DNA from: a gamma proteobacterium symbiont of Taylorina sp.
GTDB taxonomy: Bacteria > Pseudomonadota > Gammaproteobacteria > GRL18
NCBI GenBank assembly: GCA_025655455.1
Contig: JAHXIV010000005.1
Location: forward strand, 47,558 to 111,557
Reading direction: 5' to 3'
Length of the DNA stretch: 64,000 bases
A program made the translations under genes and the position numbers. Shown here piece after piece: positions 39,039 to 48,847 of this stretch. Under the pieces are notes generated by a model. That model had not been told where the DNA came from. It ran no database searches and worked only from the letters and a program-made list of their open reading frames with translations. Within the stretch, counting starts at the first letter, position 1. Each line of letters opens with the position of its first letter.

Positions 39039-39842
39039 TTAAAATTTAAAACCACGATGTAAGGCAACAATTCCTCCGGTCAGATTGTTATATTCACAAC
39101 GTTCAAAACCGACTCCCTGCATCATTTCTTTCAGTGTTTCCTGATCCGGATGCATACGAATAGATTCTGCCAGATATCGGTAACTTTCTGAATCATTGGC
39201 AATGAGTTTACCCATTGTCGGCAATATATTAAAAGAATAAAAATCATAAACAGAACTCAGCCCCGGGGCAACCGGTTTAGAAAATTCAAGCACCAGAAGA
39301 CGACCGCCCGGTTTTAAAACTCTATACATAGAAGCTAATGCTGCATCTTTATCTGTTACATTCCTTAAACCAAAAGCAATGGTAATACAATCAAAACTAT
39401 TATCAGGAAAGGGTAGACACTCCGCATTGGCCTGAACATATTCAACATTACCAACAATACCCTTATCCAGTAATCGCGCACGACCTACTTTAAGCATTGA
39501 ATCATTAATATCACCTAAGATAACCTGACCATCAATACCCACTAATTTGGAAAATTTAGCAGCTAAATCCCCTGTGCCTCCCGCAAGATCCAGGACATGC
39601 TGTCCCCGACGAACACCACTTTTTTCAATGGTCAGACGTTTCCATAGACGATGAATTCCCATAGACATTAAATCATTCATCAAATCATATTTACCGGCTA
39701 CTGAATGAAAAACATCTGCTACTTTAGCAACTTTATCATCAGTATTGACCGTTTTGTAACCAAAATGAGTCGTATCATTCGTCTGGTTATTAACTTGATC
39801 CTGGTTGTGCATATTTTTTCCATTTACAGAGCAACAAGACAT
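39039..39842 (-). CDS. ubiE: Ubiquinone/menaquinone methyltransferase UbiE
   Basis: [41 protein letters not shown]. Confidence 0.97.
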   Translation of the reverse strand: MSCCSVNGKNMHNQDQVNNQTNDTTHFGYKTVNTDDKVAKVADVFHSVAGKYDLMNDLMSMGIHRLWKRLTIEKSGVRRGQHVLDLAGGTGDLAAKFSKLVGIDGQVILGDINDSMLKVGRARLLDKGIVGNVEYVQANAECLPFPDNSFDCITIAFGLRNVTDKDAALASMYRVLKPGGRLLVLEFSKPVAPGLSSVYDFYSFNILPTMGKLIANDSESYRYLAESIRMHPDQETLKEMMQGVGFERCEYNNLTGGIVALHRGFKF

Positions 39843-40027
39843 AAGATTATACGATGAAATGAACTAAAATCATATTACTCGTTCGGTATCACAGTCAAAT
39901 GGCCCCACCATAAGCCAATATTGAATAAACTCAATGCTAATTCTATCTGGATCTTATCAACCATAAACCTGTCCACTATCTTAATTGGCAAGTGAAAATA
40001 TTTGCAAAATAAGTATTCATATTTAGT

Positions 40028-41851
40028 CTAATTGTTTGTCACTATTTTATTTCTGCCTAAATCTTTAGCTTTATAAAGTAAATCATCAGCCTCTTTATAA
40101 ATTGCATCAGCATTTTTTATATCATTTGCGTTTTTACAAATAAGGCCAAAAGAAGCGGTAACATAGTCACTACAAATATTGCTGTTATGTTCAATTTTTA
40201 ATTTCTCAATATCGTTTCTTATGGTATTTGCAAAATCAAATGCTTTTTGTTTTTCTTCTGCTTTAAATATGATGCCAAACTCTTCTCCCCCTAATCTGAA
40301 ACAATTATCATCAGCTCTCTGGAGGGATTCTTTTAATAATTTTGCAATACTTTTTAATATAGAGTCACCCATTTGATGACCATAAGTGTCATTGTATTGT
40401 TTAAAGCAATCTATATCCAAAATTAAAAAACACACCAGTTCATTTTTTCTTTTAGAGGCATTAATTGTCTTTTGAAAGAGTTCATCAAAGTGCCTTCTAT
40501 TGTGGATTCCACACAAACTGTCTGTAATTGAAAGTGTTTCAATTATTTTTTTATCAGTTATATTCTGCTTAATTGACATATAACCTATTTTTTTATGATT
40601 TTTATCAAATCTTGGAGAAATAGTGACATCAACCCAATAAAAATCACCATTTTTATGTAAATTTTTTACTTCACCTTTCCATATCTTATCCGCTTTTATC
40701 ATGAGCCATAAATTTTCATAAATTTCACTACCCATATCAGGATGACTGACAATACTGTGAGATGTCCCAATTAACTGTTCTCGTGTATAACCTGACACCT
40801 GACAAAATGCGTCACTAACATCAGTAATAATGCCGTTTAAATCTGTATTGGAGAAAATAACATTTTTACCGATAATATCATGAAATTTCTGCATTTTACC
40901 GGAGACTTGTTTTTTATTTTTTAAATAAAGTTTAGTAGCAATAAACCATATGATGAAAAAAATAAAAATAACAAAAGAAATTAATGAGGTCACATTTTTC
41001 TTAAATGCTTTTTCTTCTTTTATAATATTGGTAACATCAAAGGCAACAACAATAGTGGCAGAATCACTTAATTTAATTAAAACCGTACTAAAGCTTTTAT
41101 TTTTATAATCAATAAGACTATTTATATCAGCCTCTAAATGATAATTATCAAAAAGATTTTTATCCGTTGATTTAAATAAAATTAAACCATTTTGATTTTG
41201 TGGTAAGGTTTTTAAAAAAGCATTATTCTGTTTATTTTCAACTAAAAACAAAGCATCATAGCCAAATTTATTTTTTATATATTGTGTAAGAGAATCAACA
41301 CTGATACTAAATTCAGCAACACCCAAATATTTTTTTTGTTTTGAAAAAAGTGGTGTAACAACACGTAAAAAGTAACCAAATTTTCCTACATCAAAACTGG
41401 TTACTTGCTGGTGAGTTTTATTAACTTGATCAATTAGCGGCTTTTTTCCTTTTGCAATCAATTTATCAGCAACATGAGGTTTATGAACTCTGATAAAGGA
41501 GAGATTATCAGGTAAAATAATATGTAAACCCCAAAAATCTGTATCTCGTTTTTTTACTCTATCGTAAAATTTTTTAATAGCAAGATAAAAACCTTCTCTG
41601 TCTTTATTTTCCAGCGTTTGTAAGATCTCATCATCAGAAAAAATAATATTGGCGTTATTGATATAAATCTGTTTTTTTTCATTGATTAAATAATTAATTG
41701 ATTTTTTAATATATTGTTTAGTATTAACAATATTGATATCAACTCCACTTTTTTGTTTTTCTACAATATAATTTCTAAAGGTCAGAAACATAAGTAGAGA
41801 AAAAAGCAAAAAAAACAATGCACTATATATTTTAATTTTTGTATAAGTCAT
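40028..41851 (-). CDS. Membrane sensor diguanylate cyclase (periplasmic sensor, PAS, GGDEF)
   Basis: PAS segment ITDVSDAFCQVSGYTREQLIG; active-site RLGGEEFGIIF. Confidence 0.92.
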   Translation of the reverse strand: MTYTKIKIYSALFFLLFSLLMFLTFRNYIVEKQKSGVDINIVNTKQYIKKSINYLINEKKQIYINNANIIFSDDEILQTLENKDREGFYLAIKKFYDRVKKRDTDFWGLHIILPDNLSFIRVHKPHVADKLIAKGKKPLIDQVNKTHQQVTSFDVGKFGYFLRVVTPLFSKQKKYLGVAEFSISVDSLTQYIKNKFGYDALFLVENKQNNAFLKTLPQNQNGLILFKSTDKNLFDNYHLEADINSLIDYKNKSFSTVLIKLSDSATIVVAFDVTNIIKEEKAFKKNVTSLISFVIFIFFIIWFIATKLYLKNKKQVSGKMQKFHDIIGKNVIFSNTDLNGIITDVSDAFCQVSGYTREQLIGTSHSIVSHPDMGSEIYENLWLMIKADKIWKGEVKNLHKNGDFYWVDVTISPRFDKNHKKIGYMSIKQNITDKKIIETLSITDSLCGIHNRRHFDELFQKTINASKRKNELVCFLILDIDCFKQYNDTYGHQMGDSILKSIAKLLKESLQRADDNCFRLGGEEFGIIFKAEEKQKAFDFANTIRNDIEKLKIEHNSNICSDYVTASFGLICKNANDIKNADAIYKEADDLLYKAKDLGRNKIVTNN

Positions 41852-41893
41852 AATAATACTATACCTATTATTAATCTGTAATATAGAATATTA

Positions 41894-44413
41894 CTATTTT
41901 CTCTTGTCAAGAAAGGCTAAAAATTGCTCAGCAGTTTGCGGCTTTCCAAATAAATACCCCTGTGCAATATCACAGCCAAAAGCACGATTTAAATCCAGAT
42001 GTATTTGTCCTTCAATACCCTCCGCTACAATTTCAAGGCCAAGATTGTGGCCTAATTGAATAATCGATTGAACAATCACCCTGTCGTTATCATTTTTATC
42101 CATTTCAAGAACAAATGATTTGTCTATTTTTAGTTCATTTACAGGTAATTGCTTTAAATAGGCAAGAGATGAAAAGCCCGTACCAAAATCATCAATTGAT
42201 AAATTAATAGCCATTTCGTTCAGTGTGTTAAGAACCTCAATTGAACGCCCCATATTTTCCATCATACTATTTTCAGTAATTTCCAGGGTTAATTTTTCCC
42301 CTGATAGTTGATATTTAATTAACAAGTCTTTAATTTGTCTGCAAAGATCCTGGTTGTTAAAATCATATGCAGATAAATTAACTGAAATGTTAATAGAATA
42401 ACCATGTTTAGACCATTGTTGACATTGTTGAATGGCATTATCTAACACCCAATGTGTGAGTTGGTGAATATTTCCACTATATTCAGCCAGTTCTATAATT
42501 TTTTCCGGGTTGATAAAACCAAACTCCGGGTGCTGCCAACGAAGCAGAGCTTCAGCACCAATAACCTGATTAGAAGTGATATGTATTTGCGGCTGAAAAT
42601 ATATTTCCAGATAATCATTCTCAATGGCATGACAGAGATCATTAATTAAGGTCAAACGATTTTGGCTATAAAAATCATCCTTGTTATCATACAGTGAGTA
42701 GTCCAGTTTATTTCGTTTTGCCAAATACATGGCAATGTCTGCATGTTGTAGTAGATTTTTTGTATCAGTACCATCATCAGGGTAGTTAACAATACCAATA
42801 CTACTTCCAATAATGATATTTTTTCCATTAATGACAAAAGGAGAATGAAGTACTTTGGTTAATTTATCAGCAAGTTCTATCACCTCTGCACGCTTACTAT
42901 CGGGTAATAAAATAGCGAACTCATCACCACCCAAACGAGCAAGCGTATCTGTTTTCCTAACGTTCTCTGATAAAATTTTTGCAACTTCAACTAAAAGCAG
43001 ATCCCCTGTTGCATGCCCCAATGAATCATTGACATCTTTAAATCGATCAAGATCCAAAAAGAAAAGGTTAAAACCAGTATTATTTCGCTCAGATGCCAAT
43101 ATCTGGTAATCCAGTCTTTGATTAAGCAGAAAACGATTGGGTAAACCCGTAAGATGATCATGAAGTACTTGATATTCAAGTTCACTTTGACGATGATTAA
43201 CCTTCTCATCCATCTCCTGAAAAGCTTCAATCAGATGACTAATTTCCTGTGTTTTTCCTGCTTTTAGTTGTGGTGCAACTCGATTAAAAGCTCTTGACTC
43301 CAGTGCTTTTGAAACAGATGATATTGGATTAAAAATCATACGGTCAAGAGAGAATAGAATCGCAAAAATAAATAACAAAAATAAACTGATAATAACTATT
43401 AATAAGATTAATAATGAAGTTATTGAATCATCTAATTGATTTTTAATTAAAACTTCATGCTGATTAATATGAATATAAAGATTATTTATTGTTTCAGAAA
43501 TAACATCAAGCTGTGGAAGAATCAATTTTTGCATCATATAATTATCACCACGCCACTGATCAGATTCAGAAATATAACGAACTTTATAAAAAATATTAAG
43601 CCAGGCTAAAGAGTCATTTCTCATTGCTTGAAGATTCTTTTGACCTTCAAAGCTATCTTCAATTGCATAAATTGGCTCTAATTTATCAACGTAAGCAAGA
43701 AACTTATTATGATAATTAATTAAAGACTCTATTTGATCAGTCATTATATTTAATGAAAACAAAGCAAAACGATTAGTATAATAAATACGTACCTGAGAAA
43801 TAACATTAATCCAGTTAATATAGGTTTTTAATAACTCCTGATGCAAATTAGGTGTTATTGGTTCAAGTTCTCCAGATTCAATTTCATAAATCATTCTTTT
43901 CAAGGTGCTGGAGATTGAACGTTGTAGCGGCGTCATTTTTTCAGCTGCCAATGCCAAACCAGGAAATTGTTGATTAATATCCACACGTAATTTGACCAGG
44001 CTATTATAATCAGTTTCAAATTTGATAAAATTATTTTTTAAAGTTTTAATAGAAGAGATTATTGCAGGTGATCTGTCATTAATCATTAAAGTTTGTAATT
44101 CAATACTTTTTTGAATTGAATCACTGATCCATTGAGAAGCTAGATTGGTATGATTTCCTGTTGTTGGATCAAGTAGAAATGAATTAATATTTTGAAATAT
44201 TTTAACTATATTCCCATCTATTTGAACGAGTGTTTTGAATCTTTTATCAATCATTTCAACTTGAAGAGCTGCTTTCTGTTTTGTTGTCAATGTATCAAAA
44301 AAGAATATTAAAACAACACCAATAATCAATAAACCAATAATTAATGTTTGGCTAAAATAGCGTTTACGTAGACTGGGTAGTGTACTACTTTTTGTAAAGT
44401 TGTACTTTAACAC
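41894..44413 (-). CDS. Membrane GGDEF-EAL protein
   Basis: RLGGDEFAILLPDS and EALLRWQHPEFGFINPEKII, DDFGTGFSSLAYLKQLPVNELKIDKSFV. Confidence 0.94.
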   Translation of the reverse strand: MLKYNFTKSSTLPSLRKRYFSQTLIIGLLIIGVVLIFFFDTLTTKQKAALQVEMIDKRFKTLVQIDGNIVKIFQNINSFLLDPTTGNHTNLASQWISDSIQKSIELQTLMINDRSPAIISSIKTLKNNFIKFETDYNSLVKLRVDINQQFPGLALAAEKMTPLQRSISSTLKRMIYEIESGELEPITPNLHQELLKTYINWINVISQVRIYYTNRFALFSLNIMTDQIESLINYHNKFLAYVDKLEPIYAIEDSFEGQKNLQAMRNDSLAWLNIFYKVRYISESDQWRGDNYMMQKLILPQLDVISETINNLYIHINQHEVLIKNQLDDSITSLLILLIVIISLFLLFIFAILFSLDRMIFNPISSVSKALESRAFNRVAPQLKAGKTQEISHLIEAFQEMDEKVNHRQSELEYQVLHDHLTGLPNRFLLNQRLDYQILASERNNTGFNLFFLDLDRFKDVNDSLGHATGDLLLVEVAKILSENVRKTDTLARLGGDEFAILLPDSKRAEVIELADKLTKVLHSPFVINGKNIIIGSSIGIVNYPDDGTDTKNLLQHADIAMYLAKRNKLDYSLYDNKDDFYSQNRLTLINDLCHAIENDYLEIYFQPQIHITSNQVIGAEALLRWQHPEFGFINPEKIIELAEYSGNIHQLTHWVLDNAIQQCQQWSKHGYSINISVNLSAYDFNNQDLCRQIKDLLIKYQLSGEKLTLEITENSMMENMGRSIEVLNTLNEMAINLSIDDFGTGFSSLAYLKQLPVNELKIDKSFVLEMDKNDNDRVIVQSIIQLGHNLGLEIVAEGIEGQIHLDLNRAFGCDIAQGYLFGKPQTAEQFLAFLDKRK

Positions 44414-44442
44414 TTAAATTCCTCTATATTTAAAGACTAAGC

Positions 44443-44611
44443 CCTAGGAGTTTGTCCGAGAATAGAAATCCTACTGCGGAAAATCTATTTTTGCCCTATT
44501 TTCCTATCATTTTCGTTAAATAGAACAACTATTCGCCTTAAATGATAGAAAAATATGACTAAAAATAGCTTTCCCTCGTTACGGTGTCCATTCTCGGACA
44601 GGCTCCTAGCC
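44443..44611. mobile_element. MITE-like non-autonomous element with ~20-bp terminal inverted repeats
   Basis: CTAGGAGTTTGTCCGAGAATAG ... CATTCTCGGACAGGCTCCTAG; no ORF between. Confidence 0.7.
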
Positions 44612-44788
44612 ATATAAAATAAAGATAGTCAAGTTATTAGTGTTTATCAAGAATAGATCATAAAAATTCTAAAGTATTAACCAAAATGTCATCAACTGGC
44701 TTGAAATTATTAAAAAAAAAGAACATTAACTATCAGCCCAATATTTTTATTTTTTTTGCCTGTCCAATAATAAGCATGCCAGATTGGT

Positions 44789-45043
44789 TTAAAGGCAAAT
44801 ATCATAGGCATCTTTTTGTTTATCTCTGCCAACCAGGGCATAGCCTTTCATCACTAAAAGTGCTGGTGGAGTTGCATTCTTAAAGAGTAAAGATGGAACA
44901 GATCCACCAACCAAAACAAAATTTTTGTGCTGTGAACCTAAAATCTGAGCAAGTTCAACCAGCACTTGTAAGACTGCTTGATTTTCTCTATCTCCATAAT
45001 CAGAAGTTTTTAATAATTTCTCATTCATATTAAGTCCTTTCAA
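44789..45043 (-). pseudogene. Internally deleted nucleotidyltransferase (AbiEii-like) remnant
   Basis: NFVLVGGSVPSLLFKNATPP joined directly to LLVMKGYALVGRDKQKDAYDI; the central segment of the family is missing. Confidence 0.6.
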
Positions 45044-45177
45044 TTATTTTCCCACATGTCTTTTAATAGATAGGATTTCATATGTTCAGCTGCTTCTGCT
45101 AAATGGATAGAAGCAATATAAGCGAACATTCCGCCATTGCTTACGGATACTATATTGATACAGTTTTTTAAGTCCAT
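45040..45177 (-). pseudogene. C-terminal fragment of upstream partner gene of the nucleotidyltransferase
   Basis: MDLKNCINIVSVSNGGMFAYIASIHLAEAAEHMKSYLLKDMWENN*, stop abuts start of the next ORF; 5' end is cut by IS remnant. Confidence 0.4.
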
Positions 45178-45202
45178 ATCTCGAATCACTTTATCTTCAT
45201 TT

Positions 45203-46016
45203 TCATAATGAGTTAATCAATATTTGAATTTGCTCTTTTTCATTCATACCCGCTCTAATCGCTCTGGACATCATTGTCCTGACCATTTGTGGTTTACTTT
45301 GATACTGTGCCTGAAAATAACGTTTACCCACAATGCTACGGGCATCCTTAAATTCCTGATGTAAACCTTGTGCTTTCACATCACTAATAAATATCTCACT
45401 ATCCAATGGAACATGTCCCATGCTCACAACTCAATCCTAAATTTAAAACCTGCTGACCCATCACCGAACGCCCCAGTGTGTGATCAAAATGACTGGAGCC
45501 TCCTGGCATTTTTTTACCATGACGAATTTTAATCGAATCATCCAACACGAATACTTTCGCTGTTGTGCATGGAGGCATCTGTTGAACTGCTTTAATAGCA
45601 ACTTTAAGATTAAGCTGCCTCCAATTTAAATCTTCCCGATTCAACGTTGAATAAAGTGCATCTTTTTCAGCGTGGGTAAAATGCTTCAATGATTCTTGAG
45701 CAAACATCGCTATCGAATCTTTTTTTAACCAAACCCAAAGGGTTAAAATATAAACCAGATCTGAAATTGGGGTTTTTGAACGCTTTCTGAAACCTGACTT
45801 GTTTAATAATGTTTTCATTCCAACTTGTTTCCATAAATCGGCAAACAAGTTATCAGCCAAATAACCACCTTTTTCAAGTAAATTTGCTGTCAGTGCTGGT
45901 AGCCCTGTTTTTTTTATGGCAGTATTCATATAGGATCTCTTTTTTGGTTTTTTATTGTATGTTTTCAAACAATCAATATTATACCATCTTAGAGATTTTT
46001 TATTCTTATATATCAA
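45203..46016 (-). pseudogene. Decayed IS4-type transposase (two ORFs, internal deletion/frameshift)
   Basis: TAKVFVLDDSIKIRHGKKMPGGSSHFDHTLGRSVMGQQVLNLGL in 45399..46016; continuation DVKAQGLHQEFKDARSIVGKRYFQAQYQSKPQMVRTMMSRAI in 45203..45427 in another frame. Confidence 0.8.
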
Positions 46017-46178
46017 TGCCTTATTGGTTTTCGTTAGCTATTTTTGAACCCCGAAACTTTAGTTGCTAAAACACAAGAAAAATTTCATCAGCACAATGGT
46101 CAATATGGTAAACCATCACCTGCTGATATGCATGAATTAGGTTCAAAAGCCTATTAGTAACTGATTTCAGGAAATTTT

Positions 46179-46270
46179 ATAAGTGAGTTAATTCGGGATA
46201 CTTTCTGTGTTTTTTAGCTATTATGAACCCCATCGCTAATGCACTGTATTTGCCAGTTTAACAGGAAAAA
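46179..46270 (+). pseudogene. Fragment homologous to the 5' end of the intact marC-like gene at 47248
   Basis: ATAAGTGAGTTAATTCGGGATACTTTCTGTG...TATTATGAACCCCATCGCTAATGCACTGTATTTGCCAGTTTAACAGGAAAAA aligns with 47248-47350. Confidence 0.8.
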
Positions 46271-46345
46271 TCAGATATTTTTGTCCACTTGATACAGCAC
46301 TTGAATTTGTTAAGGCAATAAGCACCTCAAAAAAAGGAATCTACT

Positions 46346-47092
46346 ATGTCATTACCCTATAAGAATTATAATACCTGGAGTGTATCAGTACGCTGGTTTC
46401 ACTGGATAAATGTATTAACTGTACTTGCTCTGATTTTTGTCGGCTTGATTATGATGTATAAGAAAGAGCTGGGGATCACAGGTATTGAAGCTAAAGTGGG
46501 CTTAAAAGAGCTCCATGTCATTATTGCTTATATTTTTGCCACCAATCTTATCATCCGTATACTCTTTGCTTTTATAGGCTCTGCTTCAGCACGCTTTAGT
46601 GCTTTTATTCCCACTAAAGGTTATATGCAAAGCCTGCATAGTTATCACGCTTCTTTAAAAGCAGGAAAACCACAACAATTTATAGGTCATAATCCTTTGG
46701 GTAAACTTGCTGTTACCGCCTTGTTTAGTTTATTAATAATCTTAATGTTAAGTGGTTTAATTCGTGCAGGTACGGATATCTACTACCCACCTTTTGGTAG
46801 TCTTGTTAGTAGTTATGTCGCTGAACAGGATGTTAATCCAGACAGTCTGAGACCGTATCAAAAAGAAGGTATTAACAAGGATAAATTGGCCGCACTTAAT
46901 GCGTTTAAATCACCCTTTGGTAAAATTCATAAATACTCAGCTTATCTTCTAATGTTGCTGATAATTTTACATGTAACAGCTGTAGTTCGAGCAGAGATAA
47001 AAGAAGGAGATAGACTGATATCTTCAATGTTTAGTGGTAAAAAAATTCTTATCGAGAAACCTCAGGATGATGGAAAAAATTCACCTTCTTAA
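46346..47092 (+). CDS. Cytochrome b561-like membrane protein
   Basis: VRWFHWINVLTVLALIFVGLIMMYK, LHVIIAYIFATNLIIRI, HKYSAYLLMLLIILHV. Confidence 0.88.
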   Translation: MSLPYKNYNTWSVSVRWFHWINVLTVLALIFVGLIMMYKKELGITGIEAKVGLKELHVIIAYIFATNLIIRILFAFIGSASARFSAFIPTKGYMQSLHSYHASLKAGKPQQFIGHNPLGKLAVTALFSLLIILMLSGLIRAGTDIYYPPFGSLVSSYVAEQDVNPDSLRPYQKEGINKDKLAALNAFKSPFGKIHKYSAYLLMLLIILHVTAVVRAEIKEGDRLISSMFSGKKILIEKPQDDGKNSPS

Positions 47093-47247
47093 AAGTTTCT
47101 AGCCAATAAAAAAATTTCCGGCTCCCATCAAAAACTAACAAAAAGATAGAAGTAAATTTTTTGTTAGTAAGTAGATATGCTGGTTTTCCCTATTCGTTAT
47201 TATTTTAAATAATTTATTAAAAGACGATACCAATTCCAGGAAGTGTT

Positions 47248-47889
47248 ATGAGTGAATTAATACAACATACTGTTAGTGTTTTTTTAGCTTTTTTTGCTAT
47301 TATGAATCCCATTGCAAATACGGCAGTATTTGTTGGTTTAACAGGAAAAAAAGAACGAAGCATTCAGAAAAAAATTGCATATAAAGCATTACTTACAACT
47401 TTTTTTATAATAATGACTTTTTCTTTACTAGGTAATGCAATTTTTCACCTGTTCGGTATTACATTACCGGCATTAAGGGTGACCGGCGGAATTCTGGTTT
47501 TTCTTATTGGTTACCAGATGCTGCATGGTGAAAATTCAAAAATGCATAAACCAACAGACATTGCTGATGCTGACATTGCCATCTCACCTTTAGCCGTTCC
47601 TATCCTTGCTGGTCCTGGAACAATTGCAACGGCAATGAACTATTCGGCAACGGGCAGCTGGGGTAAAATTATTATAACAATGATTTCTTTTTCTATTCTT
47701 TGTTTATTAACTTATGTCTGTTTTATTTTTGGTCAAAGACTGGTTCAATTGATTGGTGATAATGGTATTAATATTGTGACACGATTAATGGGATTGATTC
47801 TGGCAATAATAGGAGTACAAATGTTATTGGAAGGAGTTTTTGGAGCTATTAGTGATTATACCAATGTATTTATCAAGACCTTAGTGTAA
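47248..47889 (+). CDS. MarC family integral membrane protein
   Basis: FLAFFAIMNPIANTAVFVGLTG; PLAVPILAGPGTIATAM. Confidence 0.92.
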   Translation: MSELIQHTVSVFLAFFAIMNPIANTAVFVGLTGKKERSIQKKIAYKALLTTFFIIMTFSLLGNAIFHLFGITLPALRVTGGILVFLIGYQMLHGENSKMHKPTDIADADIAISPLAVPILAGPGTIATAMNYSATGSWGKIIITMISFSILCLLTYVCFIFGQRLVQLIGDNGINIVTRLMGLILAIIGVQMLLEGVFGAISDYTNVFIKTLV

Positions 47890-47931
47890 TTAATAAACAA
47901 AAACAATTAAACTCATAGAGGAATTTAAAAT

Positions 47932-48824
47932 AGGAAAAAATGGACTGCAGTGATGATTTTAATTGTGGTTTTGCTCTTTGGCAGTGTTATTGCCTATAAT
48001 TTTTATAAGCAGAAAAAATGGCTGAATTTGTAGCGAACAGACCTGCACCTGAATTTCCAGTCACTGCCATGATGGTCAAAGGAGAACCATGGACTCCCGG
48101 AATTAATTCGATTGGCTTTGTTGAACCGAATCAGGGAGTTAGTTTAGAAGCAGAATTGTCTGGAAAAGTCGTTGCTATTAACTTTGAGTCAGGTCAGAGT
48201 GTCAAGTTAAATCAGGTCCTGGTTGATAAAGGGGATATTTCTAAAGAAAATTTTGATAAATCACAATCAGACTATCAGGAACTTCTTGCTCAGATTGAAG
48301 GCCTTAAAGCAACCATTGAACGTCACAATATTATTGCCCCCTTTAGTGGTACTACAGGTATTCGTAATATCCATCTAGGTCAATATCTGCAGCCAGGTGA
48401 CAAAATTACCCGCCTTGAAGATACCAGCCTTATGCGTATTCGTTTTACAATCGCTCAATCTGATATTTCCCGGATTTTTGTGGGACAATTACGATCTGGT
48501 ATGTTCACTAAGATAACGATAGTGTTACCCACAGAAGAAAAACAAATGGTGTTACCGCAAACAGCTGTAAGCTTTGCACTTTATGGAGAATCTGTTTTTG
48601 TTATTGAAGAAGTTAAAGATAAAACTGGCCAGTTATATAAAAAAGTGAAACAAGTTGTGGTCAAGGTTTCAGCTCGTATGGGAAATAAAGTCAAGATAAA
48701 CTCAGGCATTATGTCAGGTGATCAAATCGTCACTTCAGGACAAGTAAAACTGAGTAATGGTAGTCGAGTAAAAATCGTAAAAAGCGATACTCTCACCCCC
48801 CCTGCTCAATTACCAAAACTCTGA
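47932..48824 (+). pseudogene. RND efflux periplasmic adaptor; N-terminal anchor separated by lost start codon and frameshift (open frame 48018-48824)
   Basis: Frame from 47932 reads (R)KKWTAVMILIVVLLFGSVIAYNFYKQK then stops; frame from 48018 continues MAEFVANRPAPEFPVTAMMVKGEPW with lipoyl/barrel adaptor motifs. Confidence 0.75.
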
Positions 48825-48847
48825 TATATGAAGGTTAAGGCTTATTT

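Noticed and set aside
42452-43230. Several short ORFs inside the GGDEF-EAL gene
   Set aside because: Shadow frames of the conserved GGDEF-EAL coding sequence.
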